Assembly: GCA_018266055.1 (NCBI GenBank)
Contig: JAFDYT010000016.1
Location: 1 to 60,667 of the forward strand
Direction: 5' to 3'
DNA length: 60,667 nucleotides
Source of the DNA: Bacteroidota bacterium
GTDB taxonomy: Bacteria; Bacteroidota; Bacteroidia; Cytophagales; Cyclobacteriaceae
Shown here: positions 10,046 to 18,237 of the stretch, piece by piece
How the letters are laid out: each line of letters starts with the position of its first letter
How positions within the stretch are numbered: position 1 is the stretch's first letter
Made by a program: the position numbers and the translations under genes
The notes under the pieces: model-generated
What the model was told of the DNA's origin: nothing
Database searches by the model: none
Seen by the model: only the letters and a program-made list of their open reading frames with translations

Positions 10046-11713
10046 ATGAAGGTTAGTCGTTTATTTCTTGGCGCGATGCTATGCGCTGCCACCACTTCCT
10101 TCGCTCAACAAGCCTCCGAGGATGTAGTGCTTAAGGCCATGCAGGATGAGATTGCGCAAAACATGAGTGGACTTAAGTTGCCTGACTTTGAGAAACCATT
10201 CTTCATGCTCTACGGTGTACTCGATCAGAAAAATTACACCTACAGCGCTACCCTTGGGTCGCTCACTCGTTCCTTTGAAAATCAAAACCGATACAAATCG
10301 ACCACGCGTGTGTTGGTTGGCGATTATCCGTTCAACGACGAAAGTCTCGACGATGATTTGTTCAGCCAATCGACATCCAACGAAATCGACATCCCTCTTG
10401 AAAACGATTACTGGGGAATTCGCCGGTCCTTTTGGTCCACCACCGATAAAGTCTATCGCGATGCCGCCCGCAACCTCGAAAAAAATAAAGAGACGCTGAA
10501 GGAAAGTGGCAAGTCGCTGGAGAGTGTTCCTCATCGCACGTTTGCCAAGCTGCCACCGGTTTCGCTTGTTGTTTCGACCAAACCTTACCAGCCCAACAAA
10601 CTTCTGCTGGAACAGAAAGTTCGCGGACTGTCGGCTTTGTTTTTGAAACATCCCTCAATTATAAATTCTGGTGTGGTGATCAACTATGTGGAAGGCATTC
10701 GTCACATGGTTAGTTCGGAAGGCTCTGTAATCAAGGTGCCTTTTCGTGTAGCCAATTTTATGTGCATTGCATTTGCAAAAACAAATGAAGGAGAGCAGGC
10801 CCTTAACGGGATCTCGCATTTTGCGACAGACCCTGACAAACTTCCGGACGATGCCCAGTTGACATCGGAAATTGAAACGATGATTCAACAACTCGAAAAC
10901 CAGGCGAAGCTTTCTAAATTTTCGGACGACTATTCCGGGCCGGTGCTTTTGGTAGGGCAACCCGTGGCTGATGTATTTTCCACCGCGCTGTTCAATGGCA
11001 ATGCCGACATCATGGCCAACGACAACATTCCCAAACTCTCGGGCTATCAATACGACAACGAATATTTTGGAAACGACAGCAAACTGGGTAAATCCATCTT
11101 GAATGAAGCAATTTCGGTAACGGTAAAACCCAAACTGAAAACATTTAATGGCGTTGACCTTCTCGGCAGTTATGACGTGGATAGCGAAGGTGTGGTGCCC
11201 GCCAACGTGAATGTGGTTGAGCGAGGTGTTTTAAAAGCGTTGCTTAACAACCGAACGATTACCAGTCCTACGCAAACGGCAAATGGATTTGCCAATGGTC
11301 CCGGTGTGGTACAAATTTCGGTGGCGATGAAAGATTCGGAAAAATCCCTCAAGAAAAAACTGATCGATAAAGCAAAAAAGCAAGGCCTGGAATTTGCCAT
11401 CCTGGTGCGGAGCAATGGCTCCGGCATTCGCCAGCCAGGCATCTATAAAGTACATGTAGCGGATGGTAATGAAGAATTAGTGAAGGGCGCGTCCCTCGGA
11501 AAGATGGATGGAAAAGTGCTGAAGAAATTGTCGGGCGCCTCTGAGAAGTATATGGCGTATAACCTTGGCGGATTTAACAATGGCCCGCGCGAGGGCACAG
11601 GAATGACTTCTTACATCGTGCCCGAATCTATTCTGATCGATGAAATGGATGTAAGTCGCTTTGCGTTGCCTTCGGTGAAGGAAACGGAGTACGTAAAAAA
11701 TCCGCTGGAGTAG
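10046..11713 (+). CDS. Exported TldE/PmbA-like protein lacking the catalytic motif
   Basis: A 555-residue protein related to its upstream neighbour, with a signal peptide (LFLGAMLCAATTSFAQ). It keeps the family's overall layout: a SHFATDPDKLPDD segment like the partner's SYYATRPDKLPSD, DVDSEGVVPANVNVVERGVLKALLNNR, and a C-terminal YKVHVADGNEELVKGASLG. Where the partner has HEIFGH it reads VADVFSTALF, so the zinc site is absent. This matches the TldD/TldE arrangement, in which one subunit is a non-catalytic partner. It is 8 bp from the upstream gene and surely co-transcribed. Role as a structural or regulatory subunit is inferred. Confidence 0.88.
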   Translation: MKVSRLFLGAMLCAATTSFAQQASEDVVLKAMQDEIAQNMSGLKLPDFEKPFFMLYGVLDQKNYTYSATLGSLTRSFENQNRYKSTTRVLVGDYPFNDESLDDDLFSQSTSNEIDIPLENDYWGIRRSFWSTTDKVYRDAARNLEKNKETLKESGKSLESVPHRTFAKLPPVSLVVSTKPYQPNKLLLEQKVRGLSALFLKHPSIINSGVVINYVEGIRHMVSSEGSVIKVPFRVANFMCIAFAKTNEGEQALNGISHFATDPDKLPDDAQLTSEIETMIQQLENQAKLSKFSDDYSGPVLLVGQPVADVFSTALFNGNADIMANDNIPKLSGYQYDNEYFGNDSKLGKSILNEAISVTVKPKLKTFNGVDLLGSYDVDSEGVVPANVNVVERGVLKALLNNRTITSPTQTANGFANGPGVVQISVAMKDSEKSLKKKLIDKAKKQGLEFAILVRSNGSGIRQPGIYKVHVADGNEELVKGASLGKMDGKVLKKLSGASEKYMAYNLGGFNNGPREGTGMTSYIVPESILIDEMDVSRFALPSVKETEYVKNPLE

Positions 11714-11831
11714 CCGAGTTTAGGATTGAGGCTTTGCCATAGAATTCCAAGATTCGAATATCGTCTGAGGCAAGTCAGCGAAGGATTCCGTACCTTGCGA
11801 ACCATTTTCGCTTAAATTAGTTTTAACAGAT

Positions 11832-12926
11832 ATGAGTGTAACTCAAGCAGATATAAAGAAGGCCCTTTCGACCGTGCAGGACCCTGACCTGAAGAAGGAT
11901 CTGGTGTCGCTGAACATGATCAAGGATATCGTGGTGGAGGATTCTAAAATCAGTTTCACCGTAGTGCTCACCACGCCGGCGTGCCCGCTGAAGGAAAAGA
12001 TCCGGATGGATTGCGAAGAGGCCGTGCGTAACGTGGTCGGAGAAAATGCCAAAATTGAAATTCACATTACTTCATCAGTCACTACCCAGCGCGAGAATAC
12101 GCCGCTATTAACGGGTGTGAAAAATATTATTGCAGTAGCGTCGGGCAAAGGCGGAGTAGGCAAATCTACAGTCACTACTAACCTGGCTGTAGCGTTGGCG
12201 ATGTCGGGCGCTAAAGTGGGATTGATTGATGCCGATATCTATGGACCGTCGATTCCGGTGATGTTCAACTGCGAACGCGAGCAGCCCGAAATGAAAGTGG
12301 TGAATGGGAAAAACCTTATCGTACCGTTGGAGCAGTATGGCGTGAAGCTTATCTCCATAGGTTTTCTGGCGCCGCCCGAAAGTGCAGTGGTGTGGAGGGG
12401 CCCAATGGCCAGCTCAGCGCTGAAGCAATTTATCAGTGATGCCGATTGGGGTGAACTCGATTACCTTTTGCTCGACATGCCTCCCGGCACCAGCGACATT
12501 CATCTCACGCTGGTACAAACCGTGCTGGTGACTGGCGCCGTGATTGTCACCACGCCTCAGAAAGTAGCCCTCGCCGATGCCACCAAAGGAATGGCGATGT
12601 TCAGGCAGCCGCAAATCAACGTGCCGATTTTAGGGGTGGTTGAAAACATGGCTTATTTCACTCCTGAAGAATTGCCGGACAACAAATATTTTATTTTTGG
12701 AAAAGACGGTGGTAAAAATATTGCTGAGAAATTTGATGTGCCGTTGCTGGGGCAAATCCCGCTCGTGCAAGGCATTCGCGAAAGCGGCGACAGCGGCCTT
12801 CCTGCCGTAATGAAAGACGGCCCGACGGCCAATGCATTTATGGCGTTAGCCGAAAGCCTGGCCAGCCAGGTTGCTATTCGCAATGCTACCTTTGGCTCTA
12901 CCAAAAAAGTTGAACTAACTGTCTGA
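11832..12926 (+). CDS. mrp: Mrp/ApbC-type P-loop iron-sulphur carrier
   Basis: A 364-residue cytoplasmic ATPase that holds and transfers Fe-S clusters. The N-terminal MIP18/DUF59 domain (about 1-90) contains TTPACPLKEKI. The deviant Walker A GKGGVGKST begins at Gly105, followed by DADIYGPSIP and LLDMPPGTSDIHLT. The region where ApbC/Nbp35 proteins carry a cluster-binding CxxC reads ENMAYFTPEELPDNKYFIFG and has no cysteine. The next gene, an Nfu-type scaffold with CxxC, starts inside this gene's stop codon, suggesting the two work together. A possible -7 box TACCTTGC lies at 11791-11798, without a clear -33 element. Confidence 0.95.
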   Translation: MSVTQADIKKALSTVQDPDLKKDLVSLNMIKDIVVEDSKISFTVVLTTPACPLKEKIRMDCEEAVRNVVGENAKIEIHITSSVTTQRENTPLLTGVKNIIAVASGKGGVGKSTVTTNLAVALAMSGAKVGLIDADIYGPSIPVMFNCEREQPEMKVVNGKNLIVPLEQYGVKLISIGFLAPPESAVVWRGPMASSALKQFISDADWGELDYLLLDMPPGTSDIHLTLVQTVLVTGAVIVTTPQKVALADATKGMAMFRQPQINVPILGVVENMAYFTPEELPDNKYFIFGKDGGKNIAEKFDVPLLGQIPLVQGIRESGDSGLPAVMKDGPTANAFMALAESLASQVAIRNATFGSTKKVELTV

Positions 12927-13186
12927 TGAACACTACTGAAGTTACTGCCGATGACTTGAAAGACCGCGTAGAAGCTTCGCTGGATAATATACGTCCGTAT
13001 TTAGAAGCCGACGGTGGAAATATCAAGGTGCTTGAAATCACCGCCGATAAAATGCTCAAGTTGGAATTCATCGGCAACTGCAACGGTTGCCCAATGTCTA
13101 CCATGACCTTCAAGGCGGGTGTGGAAGAAGCTGTAAAACGATTGGTACCCGAAATAAAAGGCATTTTGGTGACCAACCTTTCGTGA
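12926..13186 (+). CDS. NifU C-terminal (Nfu) domain iron-sulphur scaffold
   Basis: An 86-residue single-domain Nfu protein. It has the conserved LEADGGNIKV segment, the cluster-binding CxxC (Cys52, Cys55 in GNCNGCPMS) and the FKAGVEEAVKRLVPEI helix. Nfu proteins bind a 4Fe-4S cluster between two subunits and pass it to target enzymes. Its ATG shares one base with the TGA of mrp, so the two are translationally coupled. The length is normal for a stand-alone Nfu. Confidence 0.95.
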   Translation: MNTTEVTADDLKDRVEASLDNIRPYLEADGGNIKVLEITADKMLKLEFIGNCNGCPMSTMTFKAGVEEAVKRLVPEIKGILVTNLS

Positions 13187-13239
13187 ATGGGTTTCGTGTT
13201 CCTGATGGTGTGATGTAATTTTGATGCTTTTGATGGACT

Positions 13240-13247
13240 TACCTTTG
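13240..13247 (+). promoter_or_regulatory. Possible -7 box for the M43 protease gene
   Basis: TACCTTTG matches the Bacteroidota -7 consensus TAnnTTTG, 32 bp before the annotated ATG. A TTTG at 13220-13223 is the nearest -33 candidate, but the spacing (16 nt) is short, so support is only moderate. Confidence 0.4.
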
Positions 13248-13279
13248 CCGAGATACGATTATTCACCTTCGATCGTTAA

Positions 13280-16200
13280 ATGCCAGTCTCCTGCATGAAG
13301 AAGGTTGCCCTGTTTTCATTTCTCCTATTCGCGTTTCTGGTCAGTCGGGCGCAAGAGCGTTGCGGCACTGTGCAATATGAGAAGATGCTTCAGCAGCAAA
13401 ATCCTTCCCGCGAAACCATCGATCAGTTTGAGAACTGGATGAAAAACAAACTCCAGGCCAGAGCTCAGGCGCTTGGCACACAACGGACAGAAGCCATCAA
13501 CTATGTTATTCCGGTAGTAGTGCATGTAATACACAACGGAGAAGCCGTAGGCACAGGAACCAATATTTCTGACGCGCAAATCCTCTCACAAATAAAAGTA
13601 TTGAACGACGACTTTAACCGCTTGAATGCGGACACCACCAACACGCCATCAGAGTTTGTTAGCGTAGCAGGAAAAATTAAGGTCACTTTCGTAATGGCGC
13701 TGCAAGATCCTAACGGCCTCGCCACAACAGGTATAGTGCGTGTAAAAGGCACGCAGACCTCGTGGGCAATTTCGGATAACTATACGCTGAAGGCGTTGAG
13801 CTACTGGCCCGCCGAAGATTACCTTAACATTTGGGTGGCCAACTTATCGGGTGGAATTTTAGGATACACCCAGTTGCCGGTGTCGTCCACCTTGCAAGGG
13901 TTGCAAGATTCTTCCAACGACCGCCTCACCGACGGTGTAGTGATTCATTACAAAGCGTATGGCACCAACCAGGCAACAGGTGGGAGCAGTTTTAATCTCC
14001 TTTCGGAATATGCACTAGGCCGCACCGCAACGCACGAGGTAGGCCATTTCTTCGGCTTGCGCCATGTGTGGGGCGACGTCAGTTCGTGCGACCCTTCGGT
14101 AAGCACAGACTATGTAAGCGACACACCGATTCAGAATACCAACTTCAACGGGCTTTGTCCTTCCACGGCGCAAACCGAATGTGGTGTTCATTCCATGTTC
14201 GACAATTACATGAATTATACCGACGATGCCTGCATGAATATTTTTTCTCAAGGACAGGCCGGTCGAATGATTACAGTAATCAACAATAGTCCGCGGCGAC
14301 TTAGTCTGACAACTTCGCACGGAAGTCAGCTGCCCTCGCCGGTGGCGAATGACCTTGGCGTGAAAACTATTTTGAGTCCGTTGGCCACCACGTGCAGTGG
14401 CGCGATGACGCCTTCCATCACCGTAAGAAATTATGGATCGAATACGATTACTTCGGCGCAGGTTCAGTTTCTTTTGAATGGCTCGCCTGTGGAAACAAAG
14501 ACACCTGCTTTGTCATTAAGTTCAAACAGTGAAACAACAATTAGTTTCTCGTCGGTAACGCTCAGCGCCGGAGCATCCTACACCGCTTCATTCAATATCA
14601 TTCAAACCAACGGAGGCACCGACGGCAACTCGGCTAACAATTCCCTTTCTGTTTCTACTACAGTTCCGGTAACGGCATCGTTACCGCTTTCAGAAGTGTT
14701 TAACACGATGCCGGCCGGTTGGCAGATTGCCAACGCTGATAATCTGGTGACCTGGAGTATCACATCGGCGGGAGGTACAAACAAGGCCGCGTATCTGAAT
14801 TTTTATAACTATGAAAATCAAGGCGCCCAGGATTATCTGATCACGCCCGTGATTGATTTGACGTCGGCTACTAATGCTTCGCTCACGTTCAATTACGCGT
14901 ATTCCAATTATCAGGGAAGCAACGACCGGCTGCGCGTGCTAGTCACTTCAACCTGCGATTTTACTACGGCACCGGTGGAGGTATTTAATAAAGCAGGAAG
15001 TGCCTTGGCTACAACCTCATCGTCAACCTCAGAGTTTGTGCCCACCTCCTCGCAATGGGCTACTTCTACCATCATTCTCAATCAGTTCATTGGCCAGAAA
15101 ATCCAAATTGCTTTTGAAGGGATCAACGACTACGGCAACGATTTGTATATCGATAATGTGTCGATTACCAACAATCCAGTCAGTTCCCTTACTATGAATA
15201 AAATAGTTACTCCTTCGCCAGTAAGTTGTCTTACCTCCATATCGCCGGTGGTCAGCTTCACCAATTCAGGCAATACGATTATTCAATCGCTGGTAGCCGA
15301 TCTTTATGTCAATGGTACTCACACTTCCGAAACTCTGACTGGACTTCAGTTGACACCGGGCACGACATCCAACTTGTCTTTTGCCTCAAAGAATTTTTCG
15401 TCAGGCAACAATACTTTGTCGGTAAGTGTGAAGACCATCAACGGCTCAGCAAACACCGCTTCCGCAGATAGTTTGTTTTCGAACCTGGTGGTTAACCGCG
15501 CATCTGACATCATTCCCTTACGGGAAAACTTTGACGATAATTTTACTTCCAACTGGTCGATTGTAAGTCCGTCGGGTGGAAAAATCTGGTCCCCGGCTTC
15601 TACGAATAAATCAATTTCGTTGGCGTTCAATTCCTTTTCGAACACCATTTTCGGCGAGCAAGCGTATCTGGTTTCGCCCGTGCTAGATTTTTCGGATGCT
15701 GCGCAGGCCAGCGTATTTTTTGAAACGAGTTATGCGTACCGTTCCTTTGGCAGCGAGTCACTCAGCGTGTATTCATCTTCCGATTGTGGCGAGACGTTTG
15801 ATAAGCTGGTCTTCAATTCCTCCGGAATACTGCTTGCCAACAGCATCACCAGCGATGCTTCATGGACGCCATCAAAGGCGAGTGACTGGGTAAAAAATTA
15901 TATCAACCTCGATAGTCTCGCCGGAAAGAAAAATGTGCGGCTTGCGTTTGTGGCCACCAACGCCAATGGAAATAATCTATACCTCGACAATATTGAATTT
16001 TTTACCAGCGACAATTCGGCTCCGATTTCCATTAGCAATTTGTATTCTGTGTATGGCGGCCTCAGCGATCCGGTGAAAATCACTTTCAATTTGCCGGAAC
16101 GCCAAACGGTGCGCGTGCAAGCGTATGATATGTTGGGGCACATCGCATCGGATACGCTTTTGAGCGAGACGTTGAACCAAACCTATACCATCGATTTCCC

Positions 16201-16282
16201 TACTGGCTCAAACGGACTTTACATCATCCGCGTGCAAACAGCCGCCGCTACCTCGGCGACCAAAGTGCTAATCGGCTTTTGA
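13280..16282 (+). CDS. Secreted M43 (pappalysin-like) zinc metalloprotease with T9SS sorting tail
   Basis: Up to 1000 residues. The start could be the ATG at 13280 or, more typical for a signal peptide, at 13295 (MKKVALFSFLLFAFLVSRAQ). The metzincin motif HEVGHFFGLRH is complete (His252, Glu253, His256, His262, counting from 13280), and the Met-turn NYMNYTDDACMNIFS follows. After about residue 350 come CARDB-like beta domains and two jelly-roll modules of the choice-of-anchor type, each with a LYIDNVSI/LYLDNIEF strand. The last 80 or so residues (VRVQAYDMLG ... GLYIIRVQT) are a type A T9SS sorting domain. It should be exported across the outer membrane and act outside the cell. Confidence 0.93.
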   Translation: MPVSCMKKVALFSFLLFAFLVSRAQERCGTVQYEKMLQQQNPSRETIDQFENWMKNKLQARAQALGTQRTEAINYVIPVVVHVIHNGEAVGTGTNISDAQILSQIKVLNDDFNRLNADTTNTPSEFVSVAGKIKVTFVMALQDPNGLATTGIVRVKGTQTSWAISDNYTLKALSYWPAEDYLNIWVANLSGGILGYTQLPVSSTLQGLQDSSNDRLTDGVVIHYKAYGTNQATGGSSFNLLSEYALGRTATHEVGHFFGLRHVWGDVSSCDPSVSTDYVSDTPIQNTNFNGLCPSTAQTECGVHSMFDNYMNYTDDACMNIFSQGQAGRMITVINNSPRRLSLTTSHGSQLPSPVANDLGVKTILSPLATTCSGAMTPSITVRNYGSNTITSAQVQFLLNGSPVETKTPALSLSSNSETTISFSSVTLSAGASYTASFNIIQTNGGTDGNSANNSLSVSTTVPVTASLPLSEVFNTMPAGWQIANADNLVTWSITSAGGTNKAAYLNFYNYENQGAQDYLITPVIDLTSATNASLTFNYAYSNYQGSNDRLRVLVTSTCDFTTAPVEVFNKAGSALATTSSSTSEFVPTSSQWATSTIILNQFIGQKIQIAFEGINDYGNDLYIDNVSITNNPVSSLTMNKIVTPSPVSCLTSISPVVSFTNSGNTIIQSLVADLYVNGTHTSETLTGLQLTPGTTSNLSFASKNFSSGNNTLSVSVKTINGSANTASADSLFSNLVVNRASDIIPLRENFDDNFTSNWSIVSPSGGKIWSPASTNKSISLAFNSFSNTIFGEQAYLVSPVLDFSDAAQASVFFETSYAYRSFGSESLSVYSSSDCGETFDKLVFNSSGILLANSITSDASWTPSKASDWVKNYINLDSLAGKKNVRLAFVATNANGNNLYLDNIEFFTSDNSAPISISNLYSVYGGLSDPVKITFNLPERQTVRVQAYDMLGHIASDTLLSETLNQTYTIDFPTGSNGLYIIRVQTAAATSATKVLIGF

Positions 16283-16350
16283 TAGAAAAAAATTCATTGG
16301 CATGTGGAAATGCCCTAAAACCTCAACATCTTTGAGGAAGTAAAAACCCC

Positions 16351-17427
16351 ATGGGAAGAAAAAAGATTGCTATTCTGTACGGAGGTCGCTCAGTAGAGCA
16401 CGGAGTCTCCATCAATTCAGCCAGAAACATTGCACAATTCATTGATAAAAAACTTTTCGAACCTATCCTTATCGGCATCACCGAAGGCGGAACCTGGTAC
16501 CTGACCAAAGAAGTTTCCTCGAAGATAAAACGCGGTGACAAAGTTACACTTCAGCTTAGCGCCGAGAAGCCAGTGTTTCAAGCCGGCAAAAAGAAATTTA
16601 CGCCCGACATAATTTTTCCTGTGCTTCACGGCACTGATGGCGAAGACGGAAGTATTCAGGGACTGATCAAAGCGATGGGTATTCCGATGGTGGGCACTGG
16701 TGTGTTGGGTTCATCGATGTCGATGAGCAAACTTGTCACAAAAAAGTTGTTGAAAGAAGCAGGATTGCCCGTGGCGGATTTTTCCTATTGCTATTACCGT
16801 GATCGGAAGAAATTGAAATTTGAAACGATCGAAAAAGAATTGGGTTTGCCATTCATGGTGAAGTCGGCCAGCCTCGGATCGTCAGTGGGTGTATCGAAAG
16901 TAAAATCCGCCAGCGATTTTAAGAAAGCGATAGACGAAGGATTCCGCTACGACGATTGTGTACTTTTTGAAAAATACATTCAGGGACGTGAAGTAGAATG
17001 CGCGGTGCTTGGCAACACACCCGCCAAAGCTTCCTTACCGGGAGAAATCATCATCAGTAAGAAGTACGAGTTCTATACCTTCGATGCAAAATATGTAGAC
17101 GGTGAAGCCGTGACGATACAAGTGCCGGCCAAATTGAACGCGTCCATTTCAAAAACCATTCGCGAGCTTTCGGTGCAAGCATACCAGGCTTTGTATTGCG
17201 AAGACTTTGCGCGCGTCGATTTATTTTTGGCCAACGACGGCAAAGTGTATGTGAATGAGATCAACACTATTCCGGGATTCACCAACTCAAGCATGTTTCC
17301 GATGATGTGGAAAGAACGAGGTATTTCGTTTACTGACTTGATTACTAAACTGGTCGAATTAGCGGAAGCTCGATTTGCCTCTACCCAACGGGCCGATCGC
17401 GGGTATTCTTCTTCCCTGAAGTATTAA
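16351..17427 (+). CDS. ddl: D-alanine--D-alanine ligase
   Basis: A 358-residue ATP-grasp enzyme making the D-Ala-D-Ala dipeptide for peptidoglycan. It has KIAILYGGRSVEHGVS at the N-terminus, HGTDGEDGSIQG, the ATP-grasp loop KSASLGSSVGV and the C-terminal VNEINTIPGFTNSSMFP. The omega-loop reads EFYTFDAKY and keeps the final Tyr that favours D-Ala over D-lactate as second substrate, so ordinary D-Ala-D-Ala specificity is expected. It is followed after 3 bp by a PASTA-domain gene, forming a cell-wall operon. Confidence 0.97.
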   Translation: MGRKKIAILYGGRSVEHGVSINSARNIAQFIDKKLFEPILIGITEGGTWYLTKEVSSKIKRGDKVTLQLSAEKPVFQAGKKKFTPDIIFPVLHGTDGEDGSIQGLIKAMGIPMVGTGVLGSSMSMSKLVTKKLLKEAGLPVADFSYCYYRDRKKLKFETIEKELGLPFMVKSASLGSSVGVSKVKSASDFKKAIDEGFRYDDCVLFEKYIQGREVECAVLGNTPAKASLPGEIIISKKYEFYTFDAKYVDGEAVTIQVPAKLNASISKTIRELSVQAYQALYCEDFARVDLFLANDGKVYVNEINTIPGFTNSSMFPMMWKERGISFTDLITKLVELAEARFASTQRADRGYSSSLKY

Positions 17428-17430
17428 ACT

Positions 17431-18237
17431 ATGGACATCAAGAAATTTTTTAAGGACAATACCGTAGGAGGGCTGCTGAAAAATGTAAGCGTGATCGTTG
17501 GCATAGTCATGTTCTTTGCCGTAGTCTACTTTTACATTTATCTGCCCAACATCACCAAACATGGAGAATGGCTGGAAGTGCCTGACCTGAAAGGGGTGAA
17601 AGTGGAAGACCTTGAAAAATTTCTGAAAGAACACAAGCTGCGTTATTCGGTGAACGACTCGGCGTACACCGATACGCTTCCTCCGTTAAGCGTGCTTCGT
17701 CAGTTCCCTCTGCCTGGAGCTAAGGTTAAAGAGAACCGAATCGTATATGTGTCGCTCAACCGCGTGGCGGCGCCAACGCTGCCCATGCCCGATCTGATCG
17801 ACGGATCGTTGCTTAACGCGAAAGCGGTATTGAAAAGTAATGAATTGAAATTGGGCCGGGTTTATTATGAAGCCAGCCCTTTTCCTCTGGTGAGGGAGTT
17901 GCGACACAAAGGAAAAGTAATCATGGTGGGTGAGCGCCTTCCGAAAGGATCGGTCATTGATCTCATCGTAGGTGATGGTTTTGGTCCTGCCGATTTTGTC
18001 ATCGGCAACGTGCTGGGCGATGACTATGAGTCTGCACTTCACAAACTTTCGGGATGGAATCTTCACCTGGGCAATGTAGAAATGATGCCAGGGGCGGATA
18101 CTACGGGCACTACTCCATTCGTTTTCAAGCAATACCCGTTGGCCGGAGATTCAGTGCGCGTGGGCGACCCGGTTGATTTGTGGTTGGCTCCTAAGGGTTA
18201 CAAAGAACCTGAGAAGGGGAATGAAGAAAACCAGTAA
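17431..18237 (+). CDS. Membrane-anchored PASTA-domain protein
   Basis: A 268-residue protein with a short cytoplasmic start, one membrane segment (about residues 18-42, VIVGIVMFFAVVYFYIYL) and three PASTA repeats outside (about 47-110, 114-182, 187-258). Each repeat starts with the V/MPDL-type strand and ends with a P-x-G-x-x-V turn plus a valine-rich strand. PASTA domains bind peptidoglycan fragments or beta-lactams in other bacteria. No kinase domain is attached, so this is not a PknB-type protein. Position 3 bp after ddl and overlapping the next gene supports a cell-wall link. Confidence 0.88.
   Translation: MDIKKFFKDNTVGGLLKNVSVIVGIVMFFAVVYFYIYLPNITKHGEWLEVPDLKGVKVEDLEKFLKEHKLRYSVNDSAYTDTLPPLSVLRQFPLPGAKVKENRIVYVSLNRVAAPTLPMPDLIDGSLLNAKAVLKSNELKLGRVYYEASPFPLVRELRHKGKVIMVGERLPKGSVIDLIVGDGFGPADFVIGNVLGDDYESALHKLSGWNLHLGNVEMMPGADTTGTTPFVFKQYPLAGDSVRVGDPVDLWLAPKGYKEPEKGNEENQ

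Noticed and set aside
16299-16314. GGCAT/ATGCC hairpin before ddl
   Set aside because: Short stem, no T-tract, no clear relation to start or promoter.
16351-17427. D-Ala-D-Lac type ligase (vancomycin resistance)
   Set aside because: The omega-loop keeps the Tyr of AKY that marks D-Ala-D-Ala ligases.
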